Source: Dryas octopetala (Eukaryota; Streptophyta; Magnoliopsida; Rosales; Rosaceae). From it: 64,000 nucleotides of DNA. The stretch lies in assembly GCA_963921425.1 (NCBI GenBank), contig OY992834.1, positions 5,828,001-5,892,000 of the forward strand, given 5' to 3'. This document shows, piece by piece, positions 15,420 to 26,013 of the stretch (position 1 is its first letter; each line of letters starts with the position of its first letter). The notes under the pieces were generated by a model. The model saw nothing but the letters and a program-made list of their open reading frames with translations, was not told the DNA's origin and did not search any database. Position numbers and translations under genes: made by a program.

Positions 15420-15605
15420 GTCGATGAAGCAGCTGCGGCCGAAGAGTAGGGTTTCCAAGTGGAGAAGATGACTCTGATCTGTTTATATAGGTGCTCTCTT
15501 TTCTGTAGTAAAACCCTTGCTTTCGTATGGGCCTTACGTTTGGGTTTGACAGAAAAACATAAGTATTGGGCCTCATCTAGGCCCAGTTTCTTAAAGAGCC
15601 TGGGC
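15420..15605 (-). promoter_or_regulatory. RPL23A promoter and leader exon: TATA, telo-box, site II elements
   Basis: Read on the minus strand, this has a TATATAA box near 15484-15490 and a telo-box AAACCCTA near 15447-15454 just downstream in the leader. Upstream are three site II-type TGGGCC elements (15528-15533, 15567-15572 and 15580-15585, in either orientation). Telo-box plus site II is the known signature of plant ribosomal-protein promoters coupled to growth. Confidence 0.75.
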
Positions 15606-17560
15606 TAAGATTATAAAGGTCATTTCCATACATTATGATTTGAGACCGAGAGGAAATTTTAGAGTTCGTCTTTTATGAGACTGCGTCACTAATTCATACT
15701 CCCCTATCTATTTATTTTATTTTATTTTTTTAAGTTTTTGAGAGAGGGATTACAACTTATATCTTTCAACATTAAAAAGAAAAATACCATTAGACCACAA
15801 GCTAGTTGGTACTCCCTAATCATTTTGGGAGTTCTCTATCTTGGACCTTTTTTGGCATTTTTTCTGCTTATTTTTGGATCTTTTATTAAACAAATTGTGA
15901 TATAGTTATACCTCAAAGATTCCGTTTTTACATATTTTTTGGAATCTCATTGGTCGCTTGTGGTTTAGAGTTTACCTGTGAAGTTTGGAGCAAAATCCAA
16001 AACTTGGGAGCTAAACTCAAAACTATAAACTCTGAAATGACGATATATTTCTATACCTTAAATGCTAAGTCATAAACCCCTAATTATACTAAATCCTATA
16101 CCAATAAAGCCTAATAAACCTTATAGAAATTAAATATAATTTAAATACAAAAAGAGATACCAGACAATGAAAGGGTTTGGTGCTAGCATGTATCATGCAT
16201 CTATGAAGACACATTTGGGTCTTTGGAAATTTATTCGATCACTATGATTATTTTAACATTAAGTTCTATACTTCTTTTATCTACTAGACATCTTCTCAAT
16301 CTCAAGCATATATGTAAATATTTTGAAATTAATCTAAAATACAACATATTTGAAAGCTCAAAAGTATAAACATATGTATTCCAACAGGAGTTAATTCAAA
16401 ATGATCGGTAGTAGTGGATCAAAGTTGAGAAAGACATCAATTAAGACTTCCCATCAAGAGCCTAATTTGACTAAGAAAAACATTGTAGTTTTGAATTAGA
16501 AAGAGGCTTTCATCAATGATGAATCAATTTATTTGACATGCAACACATGTGAATTACTCCTACATTTCTCAACTTTGTACATTGTAATTAGGGTGAATTA
16601 AGTGAATCATACAATGTAGCACGTAGTAAAAAACATAATACAATTGAGATAAATGTCATAGGAGAAATTCACATTTCACATATGCCAAGAATTTGGTTCA
16701 CCTTGGGATGCAATATGTGCGAATTCCCTTACAATTCCTGGCATATATGCAATCGGTGTGAAGTTCTCCTTAATTTCTCAACCTTGTACATGGTGAATTG
16801 GTGATTATGGAGAAGTAAGTGAACTATGAACTTTGAGAGAAATGTAGTGTTAAGTACATAGTAAAAATCTGCTCAAACATTTGGCATGTAAGAGATGTGA
16901 ATTTCTCCTATATTGCTCTCAATTTTCACTATGCATGTACTATTGGATAAACCGCCTTTTTGCCATATAATCCAATTTACAACACACATTTTATTAGGAA
17001 GAAGAGGTATTTGTTTCATGTTAGACTTGGTTTTAGATCATAGAGACGGATTCATTATTTGATCGAGACTACTTTTTTTAAAAACAATTAATTGAAAATG
17101 CGTTCCCTAACCTAAATATCCTCCCTCTTTTCTATTTTTTTTATCACTCTCTCAAACATTCGAGGAAAAAAGATGAGCTAGAGTGACCTTTAGAATTTTC
17201 ACTTTGATCATTTCTGCATTAATTGTACTAAAAGGTGACAAGATTTTTACAAGGCACCCACATAGTTTGAAAATCCAAAAGAGCATCAGGAAAGGGAGAA
17301 ATATCCAAAAGCACTTTTTTTTTGGTTCAAAAAAATACATTCATTAAATAAGCCCAGTAGATAAACAAAATACAAAACAAGAACCAGAGGTCCAAAATAG
17401 AACAAACAATTAATGAAAAGTTCAAACAAAATAGGCTGATTTAAACAAAAGACGAAACCCTAGACGCAAGGGGGTGATTCGGAGGGACCACGCCACGCCA
17501 TGGATAGGAGGAAGATAGCCACTAGAGAATATGTAAAGCAAAACAGACAGAATGATCTAA
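15606..17560. other. Intergenic DNA with a diverged internal repeat
   Basis: No gene was recognised. Between about 16540 and 16990, a phrase built on GTGAATT-CTCC, a 'tctcaactttgtacat'-like core and AATGTAG-AAGTACATAGTAAAAA recurs about three times with substantial divergence. This suggests an old tandem repeat. The last 400 bp resemble the downstream flank of the DUF674 copy at 19.6 kb. Confidence 0.45.
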
Positions 17561-17637
17561 AACAAGCATCTCAGTCACAGAAGCTTCAAATTGTCAAATT
17601 CAGAACTTGAGTGAGCAACTTAAGTTGAGATCGATGT

Positions 17638-18641
17638 TCATGCTGCTGCTGCCTTCTTCCCAAGGAACACATTTGTGAGAACTGACTTTGTCTGCAATGA
17701 TGCCTTGAGCAATTTCACACCCTATAAGAAGATCAAACAACACATATATCAAGATGATCATATATGCTGAATAAAATAGCCGTAATAGCATTGTGTCAGA
17801 TTAGATAAAACTAAAGTTAACCTAGAAAATTGGCATGTGCAATATTTTTTTAACTAGATCGAAAAGAAATTGACAATAATTATTTTGATTCCTTAAAGCA
17901 AAGTGAAAGAAAAAGACGGGTAATTCGTTCATCAGGACTCGAAACAAAAAAAACTCTACACGTAAATCGAAAGAATAACAACAAAGTAGTACGTACCTCA
18001 TCCATGTCGAGAGAAACCACCTTCTCTTCAAGAGCACCAATATCTTTAACACTGAACCTGTTAAGCAGAGCAATGCTTGAAATGGTAGACATGGGCTTCA
18101 CTTCCAGGTCATCCATCACCATGTACGTAACCACCCCTTTGACATACCCTCCCTCGCCGGCGCCGGAAGTTCCTCCAGTTCCACTGGTTGTCGGTGAAGC
18201 AACATAAGTCGTCAGGGTGGACATGAACCAACTGCAAGATGGACATTTGGCTGTAGGGTCCTCAGCCACTTGCCGGTGGTAGTAGGAATTATTCGAACAA
18301 ACGTAGAACACCTTATTAGCATTTGATTCGACGTCGTTTTTCAACAAGCGATGGATATTGGGTCCAGCAACTGATGTCTTGGGTTTGAGCAGCATGTCTT
18401 TGTTGAGATTGGGCAGCATGTACATTTCATTCAGATTTTCAACGCTCTCATAGAGTTTGCCCATGCTACCCACCATGCCATCTTTGGAGAGCAACCTAAT
18501 CACCGTTCCAACAGGCAAAGACAAAAGAGTCAACAAAAAGTCAACAAAGTCCTTACCGGCCTCAGCAAACAGAACCTTTTGACGCTTTGCGTCGATTAGG
18601 AGCTTCAAACTAACAGTAGAGTTCGAGTTTGCCATTGACAT
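17638..18641 (-). CDS. DUF674 protein, copy 1 (intact)
   Basis: Plant DUF674 family (PF05056); function unknown. Exon 1 is 18641-17997 (215 codons) and exon 2 is 17721-17638 (28 codons), joined phase 0 at GAG|GGT to give 242 residues. The N-terminal block VSLKLLIDAKRQKVLFAEAG is followed by KDFVDFLLTLLSLPVGTVIR, the family signature. It is followed by LLKPK, then a cysteine segment (VFYVCSNN ... CPSC), a Gly/Ser linker, YVKGVVTYMVMDDLEVKP and the C-terminal exon GVKLLKASLQSKSVLTNVFL. It has no signal peptide or membrane span, so it is probably soluble. A TATAAATA box lies at 18739-18746, about 100 bp upstream of the ATG. Arabidopsis relatives often carry two such units in tandem, whereas this is a one-unit form. 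Confidence 0.85.
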
Positions 18642-18738
18642 TGTACTGATCAGTTGGAGACTTGGAGGATATGCCCGCAGCAGAACGATATATGAACACT
18701 AGCTAGATATTCATCAGGTCGTGATCGAGATCTAGACT

Positions 18739-18746
18739 TATTTATA
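18739..18746 (-). promoter_or_regulatory. TATA box of DUF674 copy 1
   Basis: TATAAATA on the minus strand, 98 bp before the ATG. The same octamer precedes DUF674 copies 2 (21221-21228) and 9 (56033-56040) at 111 and 65 bp, which supports a shared core promoter. Confidence 0.65.
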
Positions 18747-18759
18747 GACCGAACACCTT

Positions 18760-19555
18760 AATTCTCAGGAAATTAAATTAATGTACATTTCAATTTTTAT
18801 TTCTTTTTGCTAAGAATTTCAATATTATATATTCATTGATACTTCATAAGATTAGATGCGTGACTGTGTGAGTGATCGGAGCAGCAGTGAGTGGCCGAGT
18901 GCAGTGTGTGTTTTTCATGTAAAATTAGATAGATTGGACTTGCAGTGAATCGGGGGGCGACACGCATGCTGGTGCTTTAAGGATGTCAGCAGACGACATG
19001 GAATTTACTTGCGGCACAAGAATAATATTCGATTTCGGATTTCCACTGAGTCTGTGACAAGAAGTTTACACCTTTTTAGGCACTTCGATACGTTGAATCA
19101 ATAGTAACTGAAGGGTGATGGGTCCAATACCTGGATGCCCAGTTTTTTTTTTTTTTTTTTTTAATGTTTGGGCCAAGAATTTTGTATTGAACAGAAAATT
19201 ACCACTGAAGGGCTATAATGGGTCCATTGCACAGTCAGCTCGTTGAAGTTGGACTTGGTTGCTGTTTCCAAGTTCGGATCGACTTGGTTTAAGTATCATG
19301 GTGGCGGATTCAAAGTTTTTCATATCACCCTTTCACACTTTGGAAGAAAAAAATGATAGTTTCCTTTTGAATTTTCATTTTGATAATTGACAGATTAATT
19401 TCTTTGACAAGGTAAACAAGATTTCTACAGGGCATGCACATTGTTTGAAAATCCAAAAGAGCACCAAAGTGCAACATGACATTTCATTTAAGCAGAAAAA
19501 TAATTAAGAAGACTTTCCAAAATAAGAAGACTTTCAATTTGAGCATTTGAGGATG
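18760..19555. other. Spacer between DUF674 copies 1 and 2
   Basis: No gene was seen. The part 19340-19500 resembles 17160-17310 (shared 'tttgaaaatccaaaagagca' phrase), so the 3' flank was duplicated together with the gene. Confidence 0.5.
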
Positions 19556-19672
19556 CAACTTAAGTTGTGAAGATGCACTCATATGCTGCTGCTGCTTTCC
19601 TCCCAAGGAAAACATTTGTGAGTACGGACTTTGACTGCAATGACGCCTTAAGCAACTTCACACCCTATAACA

Positions 19673-20252
19673 AGATCAAGCAGTGGCGGATCTAGAAATT
19701 AAGTATTATGGGGGCAAGATTAAGAGCTCAAGATTATGCGAGGCTTGTGACTTGCGAAGTTGCGAGCAGAGGCAGCAGCCAGCAGCTAGTAGCACGCAGG
19801 GGCGACTGCCGACGAGTGAGGGAGCAGGCCAGCAAGGGGCGACGGCCGACGGAGCAGTGGGCAACTGGCTGAGTACGCAGGCTAGTGAGGCTACGCAACC
19901 TTCAGCTGTTCAGCAATTCAGATTTGGTTTGGCAGCTGGGCAGGGGTTAGTTTGTTTAATTTACTTGCCAAAACGACGTCGTTTTGACAAGTTTTGAATT
20001 AAAAAAAAAAGCTGATGCATCTCACGTGCTACAAGCCTACAAACTCAGCCCTTCTCCTTCAGTCCTTCCTATGTTCTGCTGTTCAGACCAACACCTTTGG
20101 TTCTTCCTCTTCTTGCCCCTGCCAGCCATGGCTGCCACCAAGAGTTTTGATTCATTCATGGGGGCAAGAATTTTTATCAAGCTAAGCATTTCTGGGTTCA
20201 TGGGGTCAAGTGACCCCATTGACCCCACTGTAAATCCGCCCCTGAGATCAAG
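19673..20252. mobile_element. Non-autonomous hAT element (564 bp) with 8-bp TSD
   Basis: The element occupies 19681-20244. It begins CAGTGGCGGATCTAG and ends CTGTAAATCCGCCCCTG, imperfect terminal inverted repeats of the CAGNGGCGG type. It is flanked by exact 8-bp duplications AGATCAAG (19673-19680 and 20245-20252). TIR sequence and 8-bp target site both point to hAT. There is no transposase frame. It sits in the intron of DUF674 copy 2. Confidence 0.9.
19969..19986. repeat. 18-bp perfect palindrome inside the hAT element
   Basis: CAAAACGACGTCGTTTTG is its own reverse complement and is centred on an ACGT core. It could bind a bZIP-type factor or form a small hairpin; both are inference. Confidence 0.8.
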
Positions 20253-21239
20253 TAGAACATACATATATAATATGAATTAAAATGATCATGCTGCATGAAT
20301 ATTGGGTAATTAAAAAATTGGCATTCTTTAATTTATGCAATTACAATTTTTAGAAGTAAATATAAATTAGATTGCCATTTTGGGTTTCTTTAATCAAATT
20401 GAAAGAAAATGACAAGTGCATGCAATCCGTTCATGACTCAAAACACACGTACACAATTTTAGTAGGAAAGAAAATGACAAGTAGTACCTCGTCCATGCCT
20501 AGAGAAACCAGCTTCTCTTCAAGAGGACCAACATATATCTCTAATACTGAACCTGTTAAGGAGAGCAATACTCGAAATGGTAGACATGGGTTTGACTTCC
20601 AGATCATCCATCACCATGTATATAACGACCCCTTTGACATAACCAGCTCCGTCGCCGGACGAGGCTTCCTTAGTAGCCTCCGGAGCAACATAAGGCACCT
20701 CGGTGGAAATATGGTGCTTACACTCGGGACAAATCGCCCTAGGGTCGTCGGCCACAAATCGGCCGGTGGTAGCTACCACACATGTACACCTTTTTAATCA
20801 TCGATTCATCTTTGATCAGCAGATGAGGGTAGTCAGCACCACCAATAGGTGCTTTTGGTTTCAGCAAAGTGTCCTTATTCAGATTGGGTTGCATGTATGT
20901 GTCGCTGAGATTTTCAACACTGCCGTAGAGATTGCCCATTCTACCCACCATGCCATTTTTGGAGAGAAGCCTGATGACAGTTCCAACAGGCAAAGACAGA
21001 AGAGTGAAGAGAAAGTCCACAAAGTCCTTTCCTGCTTCAGCATACAGTACTTTCTTACGGTTTGTGTCAATTAGGAGCTTCAAACTCACAGTAGAGTCCG
21101 AGTTTGCCATTGACACAGTCAGTTGGATCGGATATATATATATATATATATATATGATATATGCACGCAGCACAACTATATATGAACACTTGGTACTTAT
21201 GAAGTTAAGAGAAGAAGAACTATTTATAGACCCCATACC

Positions 21240-22480
21240 TTTGGGCTTTGGGAAAGTAAAAAATTGTTCATTAATTTCGCTTTAATTACCACTTATCAGC
21301 ATGCATTGTAGTTGTTTCTCGATTCACCGACTGAAAATAATTATTTGAAAAGAGAAGAAAAAACAAAACAAATTCACCGACTGTGAATGACTGATGGTAG
21401 CTTAATTACGGACTGGAAAAATCAGGCTATAATTTCTATTTAGGGAATCGTGTTTTGTTAAATTAGATTGGAGGGAATCGTGATTTCTATAAAATCAGTG
21501 CTGCATGCATGTTTAACACCTTATCTTACATGCAGGAGGGACACGTAAGTATATGAAGTAATGAAGGATGCCTGCAGAGACGAAATTGAGTTTACAGTTT
21601 ACTTACTACACAAGGATCATAATTTGGTTTATATATTACGTCATGGGGACGCATTCCTCCATTTGGAGGTGGGTCCTCAGGCCTCAGAAATACGTGTAAT
21701 ACATTTATGTAAGCCTTTCTAGGCTTCCATACATCAAATGGGATTAGCAATACCAATTGCATTTTTTAGTCTTAAGGGTTTCAGAAAGTCTTAGTTCAAA
21801 ATAAAACAAAATATTACATGCATGTAGGCTATGTAGCATACTGATTAACGATACTATAGAGTGTAGACCAAATGTGTAATAATGTAATATGCATTGTTCT
21901 GGGCTTCTGGTCTGTCGTTGAAGGGGCCTAGCTTCTTTCGGCCTTTGCAGTATATTGTATACATTTGGGTCTGTCGGTTTGTTTGTCTTGATGTCTTTTT
22001 GGGCTAGTTAACAAAGCTCTCTTTCCGGCCCATAAAAGAAAACCGAGACCTAGGGATGTCAGTCAATTTAGCTACGGACGCATTGGGCCCATATCATAAG
22101 TGCACCAAAATTATTAACATTGACTTCTTAATTAAAGTTAGGAAGACTTTCATTTAGTTTCTTTAATTTTATAATTTATTGGCTATAACCTTATAACTTT
22201 AAAATAATAACTAAAGTCCAATAATATTGTAACAATTTCGGGTTATATAAAATTGGTCAATTAGTTTTTTTTTTTTTTTTACATATATTAGGCGCTGAGT
22301 GCTCGACAGCCATTTTCAAGTGTTTGACAATGCATTTTTACTTTTTCCTCAAATCCTAAATTGTCAATTTTATATTAGATTTTAATTCTGAAATTTTGAC
22401 CTCGTCGTAGCCGCAGAACAACGCAAGGAGCCATGGTGCACCCATGACCAGTGAAACTTGTTATTGTTTCTTTAAATTTA
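21240..22480. other. Upstream flank of DUF674 copy 2, duplicated elsewhere
   Basis: No gene was seen. Blocks here recur around 48730-50220 (for example the 'caccgactataaatgactgatg'-like stretch and the 'tttgggctagttaacaaagctct'-like stretch) and in shorter form at 33050-33140. They mark DNA duplicated with DUF674 units. The block 22280-22400 matches 49780-49870 in reverse orientation. Confidence 0.5.
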
Positions 22481-22484
22481 ATTA

Positions 22485-22765
22485 GAATGAACTTGTATCG
22501 AAAGAGAAATTTAAAAAATTAATCTAAATTTGAGTTAATTAAAGAGTTTTAACTTTTTTTTTGTTTTTTAAGTTATAGAAATTTGACAATCAAGTATTGC
22601 TCAAATTCTCCTCAAGAAGTGCTCGAGAGGGAGTTTGATAACTTTTTAAGGGAAGTAAGCATTACTTAACTGTCAAATTTTTCAAAATTAAAAAAAAAAA
22701 TTTAAATAGAAACAAAAATAGATTAAGTTTTTTCAAAATTTCTCGTATTGAAATGCAAGTTTAGT
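22485..22765. mobile_element. Possible small foldback MITE
   Basis: The ends (AACTTGTATCG-AGAAATTT... and ...AAATTTCTCGTATTGAAATGCAAGTTT) are approximate inverted repeats about 60 bp long. A similar diverged sequence lies at about 56875-57060. No target duplication was established. Confidence 0.35.
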
Positions 22766-23041
22766 AATAATTAAAAGGGTTTTTTTTTTTTTAAAGTCCA
22801 TTTTTTAAAATCTACTATTCATCCAGCCCACACATTACAGTGAAATACTGTATCGGCCCACTTTTAAAAAACCCAGTGCTACAGTAACAGTGTTACAGTG
22901 ACGCCATTACTGTAGCGCTACAGTGTTTTTAAAAATGCCATTTTTTCCTTTATTTTTTTTTTCCATTTCAGTGCCAATTGGTACATAAACTACCAAAAAA
23001 AATAAATCATAATTTAGGTATTTTTCATTTCATAAATATGT

Positions 23042-23805
23042 TAAATAATAGGCATAAATTCAATTTAGACACATAACTATATATGCTATTTCAACGGGGT
23101 CCACGAACTTTCAAATATTTCAAATATACACCTAATTTATTATGTAAATTGAAAAATGAAATTTCGTCCATCAATTTATTGAGAGATTAGTTAAATGTCA
23201 ACTTTCCTTTTGCTAACGAGGATTAATTGGCGATGTGGCACCAACTCAGCATACATTTCCCGCCAAATGAGCAACACATGTCCACTTGACACGGGCCTAC
23301 ACACCCATCACCTCTTTCTCGCTTGTCGAACGCTCTTCTGACCATTTAGTCTTCAAAAAACATCACGTTTTCCCTCAAATTCGAATATAAATCTCTCACT
23401 TGCGTTCAACGAGCTAGAAAAATATGATGAGTTTGTGGACCCGTGTCAGGGGTTAGGTGGACCTGTGTCGCTCATTTGGCGGGAAATGAGCGACACGGGT
23501 CCACCTAACCCCTGACACGGGCCCACAAACTCTCTTTCTCTCTCTCTATAATTATTAAATTGTGGGTTCGTGTCGATCATTTGACGGGAAATGTTTGCTG
23601 AGATAGCGCCACGTCGCCAATTAATCCCGGTCAGCAAAAGTCAAGCTGTCATTTAACTAATCTCTCAACGAATCAATGGACAGAAATTCATTTTTCAATT
23701 TAGATAATAGATCGGGTGTATATTTGAAATATTTTAAAGTTCATGAACCCCGTTGAAATAGCTTATATAGTTATGTGTCTAAATTGAATTTATGCCTAAA
23801 TAATA
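23042..23805. mobile_element. Nested long-TIR Mutator-like foldback element (746 bp)
   Basis: Occupies 23051-23796, begins GGCATAAATTC and ends GAATTTATGCC, with inverted arms of about 230 bp. Exact 9-bp duplications TAAATAATA flank it (23042-23050 and 23797-23805). The centre (about 23438-23525) is a second near-perfect hairpin with arms of about 40 bp. The sister element near 27920 has one TTAAATAATA and no insertion, so it is an empty site. Confidence 0.92.
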
Positions 23806-23884
23806 ACTAATATAAAATAAAAAAAATCAAGATGAGGCATCCATTATCTTTTACGTTTTAATAGTAAATATAATTGTTAATATC

Positions 23885-24290
23885 GAATAGTAACAATCAC
23901 CTATTGCTACTGCCGGGCAGTGACAATCAAGTATTATCATTATTTGATAGTAACAATCACTTATTGCTACTTTCTGGCAGTGACAATCCGGTATTGTAAT
24001 CACCTATTGCTACTGTCTGATAGTAACAATCACCTATTGCTACTGTCTGACAGTAACAATCACATATTGAAGATAACTAATATATCTTGTTACTGTCATA
24101 TAATAACAATCACCAAAATTCAAACCATAGAAAATCACAAAATTCAGAAAGTAACAATCACCTGATTGCTACTATCACACACTAACAAATCAGGTGATTG
24201 CTAATTTGCTACTATCACACAGTAACAATTATCTAATTGCTATTGTCACAGTGACAATTATTATTTATTGCCACTATCGAATAATGGTCA
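23885..24290. repeat. Minisatellite of self-complementary units
   Basis: Repeats of about 28-30 bp built on 'AGTAACAATCACCTATTGCT ACTG'. AGTAACAAT and ATTGCTACT are near inverted copies, so each unit can fold on itself. The same repeat fills 27985-28280 in the sister element. Confidence 0.8.
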
Positions 24291-24569
24291 TTCTCACTGT
24301 GCTAAAAAAAACACAGAAACAACATACACATCCCCCAACAACAACAAACCCAACCCAATTCATACCCCAAAAACACTGACAATTTCAAAATCTCTAATTA
24401 CTTGCTCCCATATGATGAATTCCAAGCAAATCAATTTGAAAACAAACCCCATATTGCCTACTACTCATCACAATTACCACCAATTTCAAAACAACAACAT
24501 TCCAATAGTACTCTAAGCCACCCAAACATTAAATATGACCCTGCAAGAATAAACAACCAAAATAAGTTC

Positions 24570-24966
24570 ATGAGAATTCTTACTGTACCCATCAGAGCTC
24601 TGAGCAAAGCCAAGGACTTCTATAGTTGTCGTCTCGGTCCAAAAGCTTGCCAATTCTCGTTGATCAGAGTCGCCTCTGTCAGAAGCTACGGCACCAGGTG
24701 GCCAATTCTCGTCGAGCTTGCCCAAAAGCTTTAGCGTCAGGTCGTCGTCTCGGTCCAGCGACGGTACTGACGATTTCTTGAAGCTGATCAGAGCTGCCTC
24801 TGCCAGAAGCTACGGCACTAGAATCAACGTCGACGCGATTCTACAGGAGCAGATGATGAGGCGGTCGGCCACCACGACGTCGTTGGGTTCCAAGGTGGTG
24901 GCGCTGCCCAAGTGCGGTAGTGTGGCCATGGGCCGGATTGATGAAGATGGAGAGGTAGAGGGATAG
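24570..24966 (+). pseudogene. Captured fragment of an uncharacterised plant gene family
   Basis: The plus strand encodes MRILTVPIRALSKAKDFY. In a shifted frame it continues with LPKSFSVRSSSRSSDGTDDF, then LIRAASARSYGTRINVD and VAMGRIDED. This order of motifs is typical of a small uncharacterised plant protein family (recalled, not checked). Between the two frames is an extra partial copy of the RAASARSYGTR region (VASVRSYGTR), an internal duplication that breaks the reading frame. It appears to be cargo of the surrounding transposable element. Confidence 0.6.
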
Positions 24967-25237
24967 AGATGAAGATGGAGACAAAGGAGAGAGAGGTGCA
25001 ATCCCTCAGATCTGTGAGACGGAGAAAGAGAGAAAGAGAGACGGAAATAGACGGAGTGAGAGACGAAAAATGAGAGAGACGGAAGAGAGGACCGGTTTAG
25101 TATAAACTGGGCCTCCTTCAAAAATCAAAAAAAGACACGGGTTTTAAAAGTAGTGAAAGCTCAAAATTGGACTTTATAATCATTTACTTTAATTAAAATG
25201 ATGAAGATTAAAAATTTTCAAGACAAAAAAAATATAA

Positions 25238-25695
25238 CAGTACTTGGGTCACTCCTTGGGGGTATCTCAAGGTCACTCCACCACTCAAAATTACAAAATT
25301 AGTAATGTCGGTGTATGATCGGAACCGTTACTTTTTAAATAACTTATTAAAAATTATTTATATAAAAAATTAAATCAATCAGAAATTATTTGGTTATATA
25401 ATTATTGTCAATTAAATATAAAAAATCAACCATTTAGTCAAAAAATTACTATTTAATTGAAAATTATCGATTTTTTAACTTAATTGACAATAATTATATA
25501 ATTAAATAATTTTTTATTAATTTAATTTTTTATAAAGATAATATTTAATAAATTATCTAAAAAATAAACAGTTTCAATTATATATTAATATTACCAAATT
25601 TATAATTTTGAGTGATAAAATTTATAATTTTGAGTGACATACTGACATGACTGACTTCGGAGTATCCCAAGGAGTGACTGAAATATTTTCTAAAA
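25238..25695. mobile_element. AT-rich foldback MITE (about 450 bp)
   Basis: Inverted ends ACTTGGGTCACTCCTTGGG and CCCAAGGAGTGACTGAAAT enclose an AT-rich self-complementary core centred near 25450. A diverged relative with ends GGACAGTACTTG and CAAGTATTGTCC lies at about 51901-52322. Target duplications were not resolved. Confidence 0.65.
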
Positions 25696-26013
25696 AAATA
25701 CTAAGTTCAACAATGGTCAGTTCATAGTTGTACGTAATAAGTTTTGTCCGTTTTAATAATAGATGATAGGAGAAGGATTCCACTTTATATTACAATTAAA
25801 AAAAAACCATTCCACTTTATTAAAACTAAAAGTGATAAAATGGCAAAAGAACCCCACTTTATCAGTAGTGGGGAGAAGAAAGAAAAAGAACCTCATTTTA
25901 TTAAAAGTCTGGACAAGCAAACACGACAAAGTAGATAAGATCTAGATCCCGATTAACAGTGAATGTAGCAAAAATATCAGACCCCAAACAGTAAGACCAG
26001 ATCTAGAGTGAAG

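Larger units (their letters stand above)
19560..21110 (-). pseudogene. DUF674 copy 2, two frameshifts, transposon in intron
   Basis: Exon 1 runs from the ATG at 21110 to GAG at 20488 and exon 2 is 19664-19560 (35 codons, open). The first frame reads MANSDSTVSLKLLIDTNRKK through to a cysteine motif, then shifts near 20760-20780: one frame ends CGSYHRP while VADDPRAICPEC continues in another. A second shift near 20535-20545 breaks the RDI-GPLEEK region; a 4-base excess there is the simplest reading. The intron holds a 564-bp hAT element. A TATAAATA box at 21221-21228 is retained. Two independent shifts favour a pseudogene over sequencing error. Confidence 0.8.
22768..25198. mobile_element. Gene-carrying TIR element, copy A (probable Mutator-like)
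   Basis: Flanked by exact 9-bp duplications TAATTAAAA (22768-22776 and 25190-25198), so the element is 22777-25189. It contains a 'TCCATTTTTTAAAAT' 5' end, a minisatellite, a host-gene-like fragment, a GA-rich tract and a 3' end ending ATAATCATTTACTT. A sister copy (27673-30274) shares both ends and the minisatellite but has different cargo. Terminal inverted repeats are weak (AAAGTCCA near both ends). A separate 746-bp element is nested at 23051-23796. Confidence 0.7.

Noticed and set aside
19683-20280. Two plus-strand frames of 104 and 98 codons in the DUF674 copy 2 intron
   Set aside because: Both lie inside the hAT element bounded by AGATCAAG and lack transposase or other domains.
23885-24290. 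CRISPR-like regular repeats
   Set aside because: Units are irregular, spacers are not unique, and the context is a plant transposon minisatellite.
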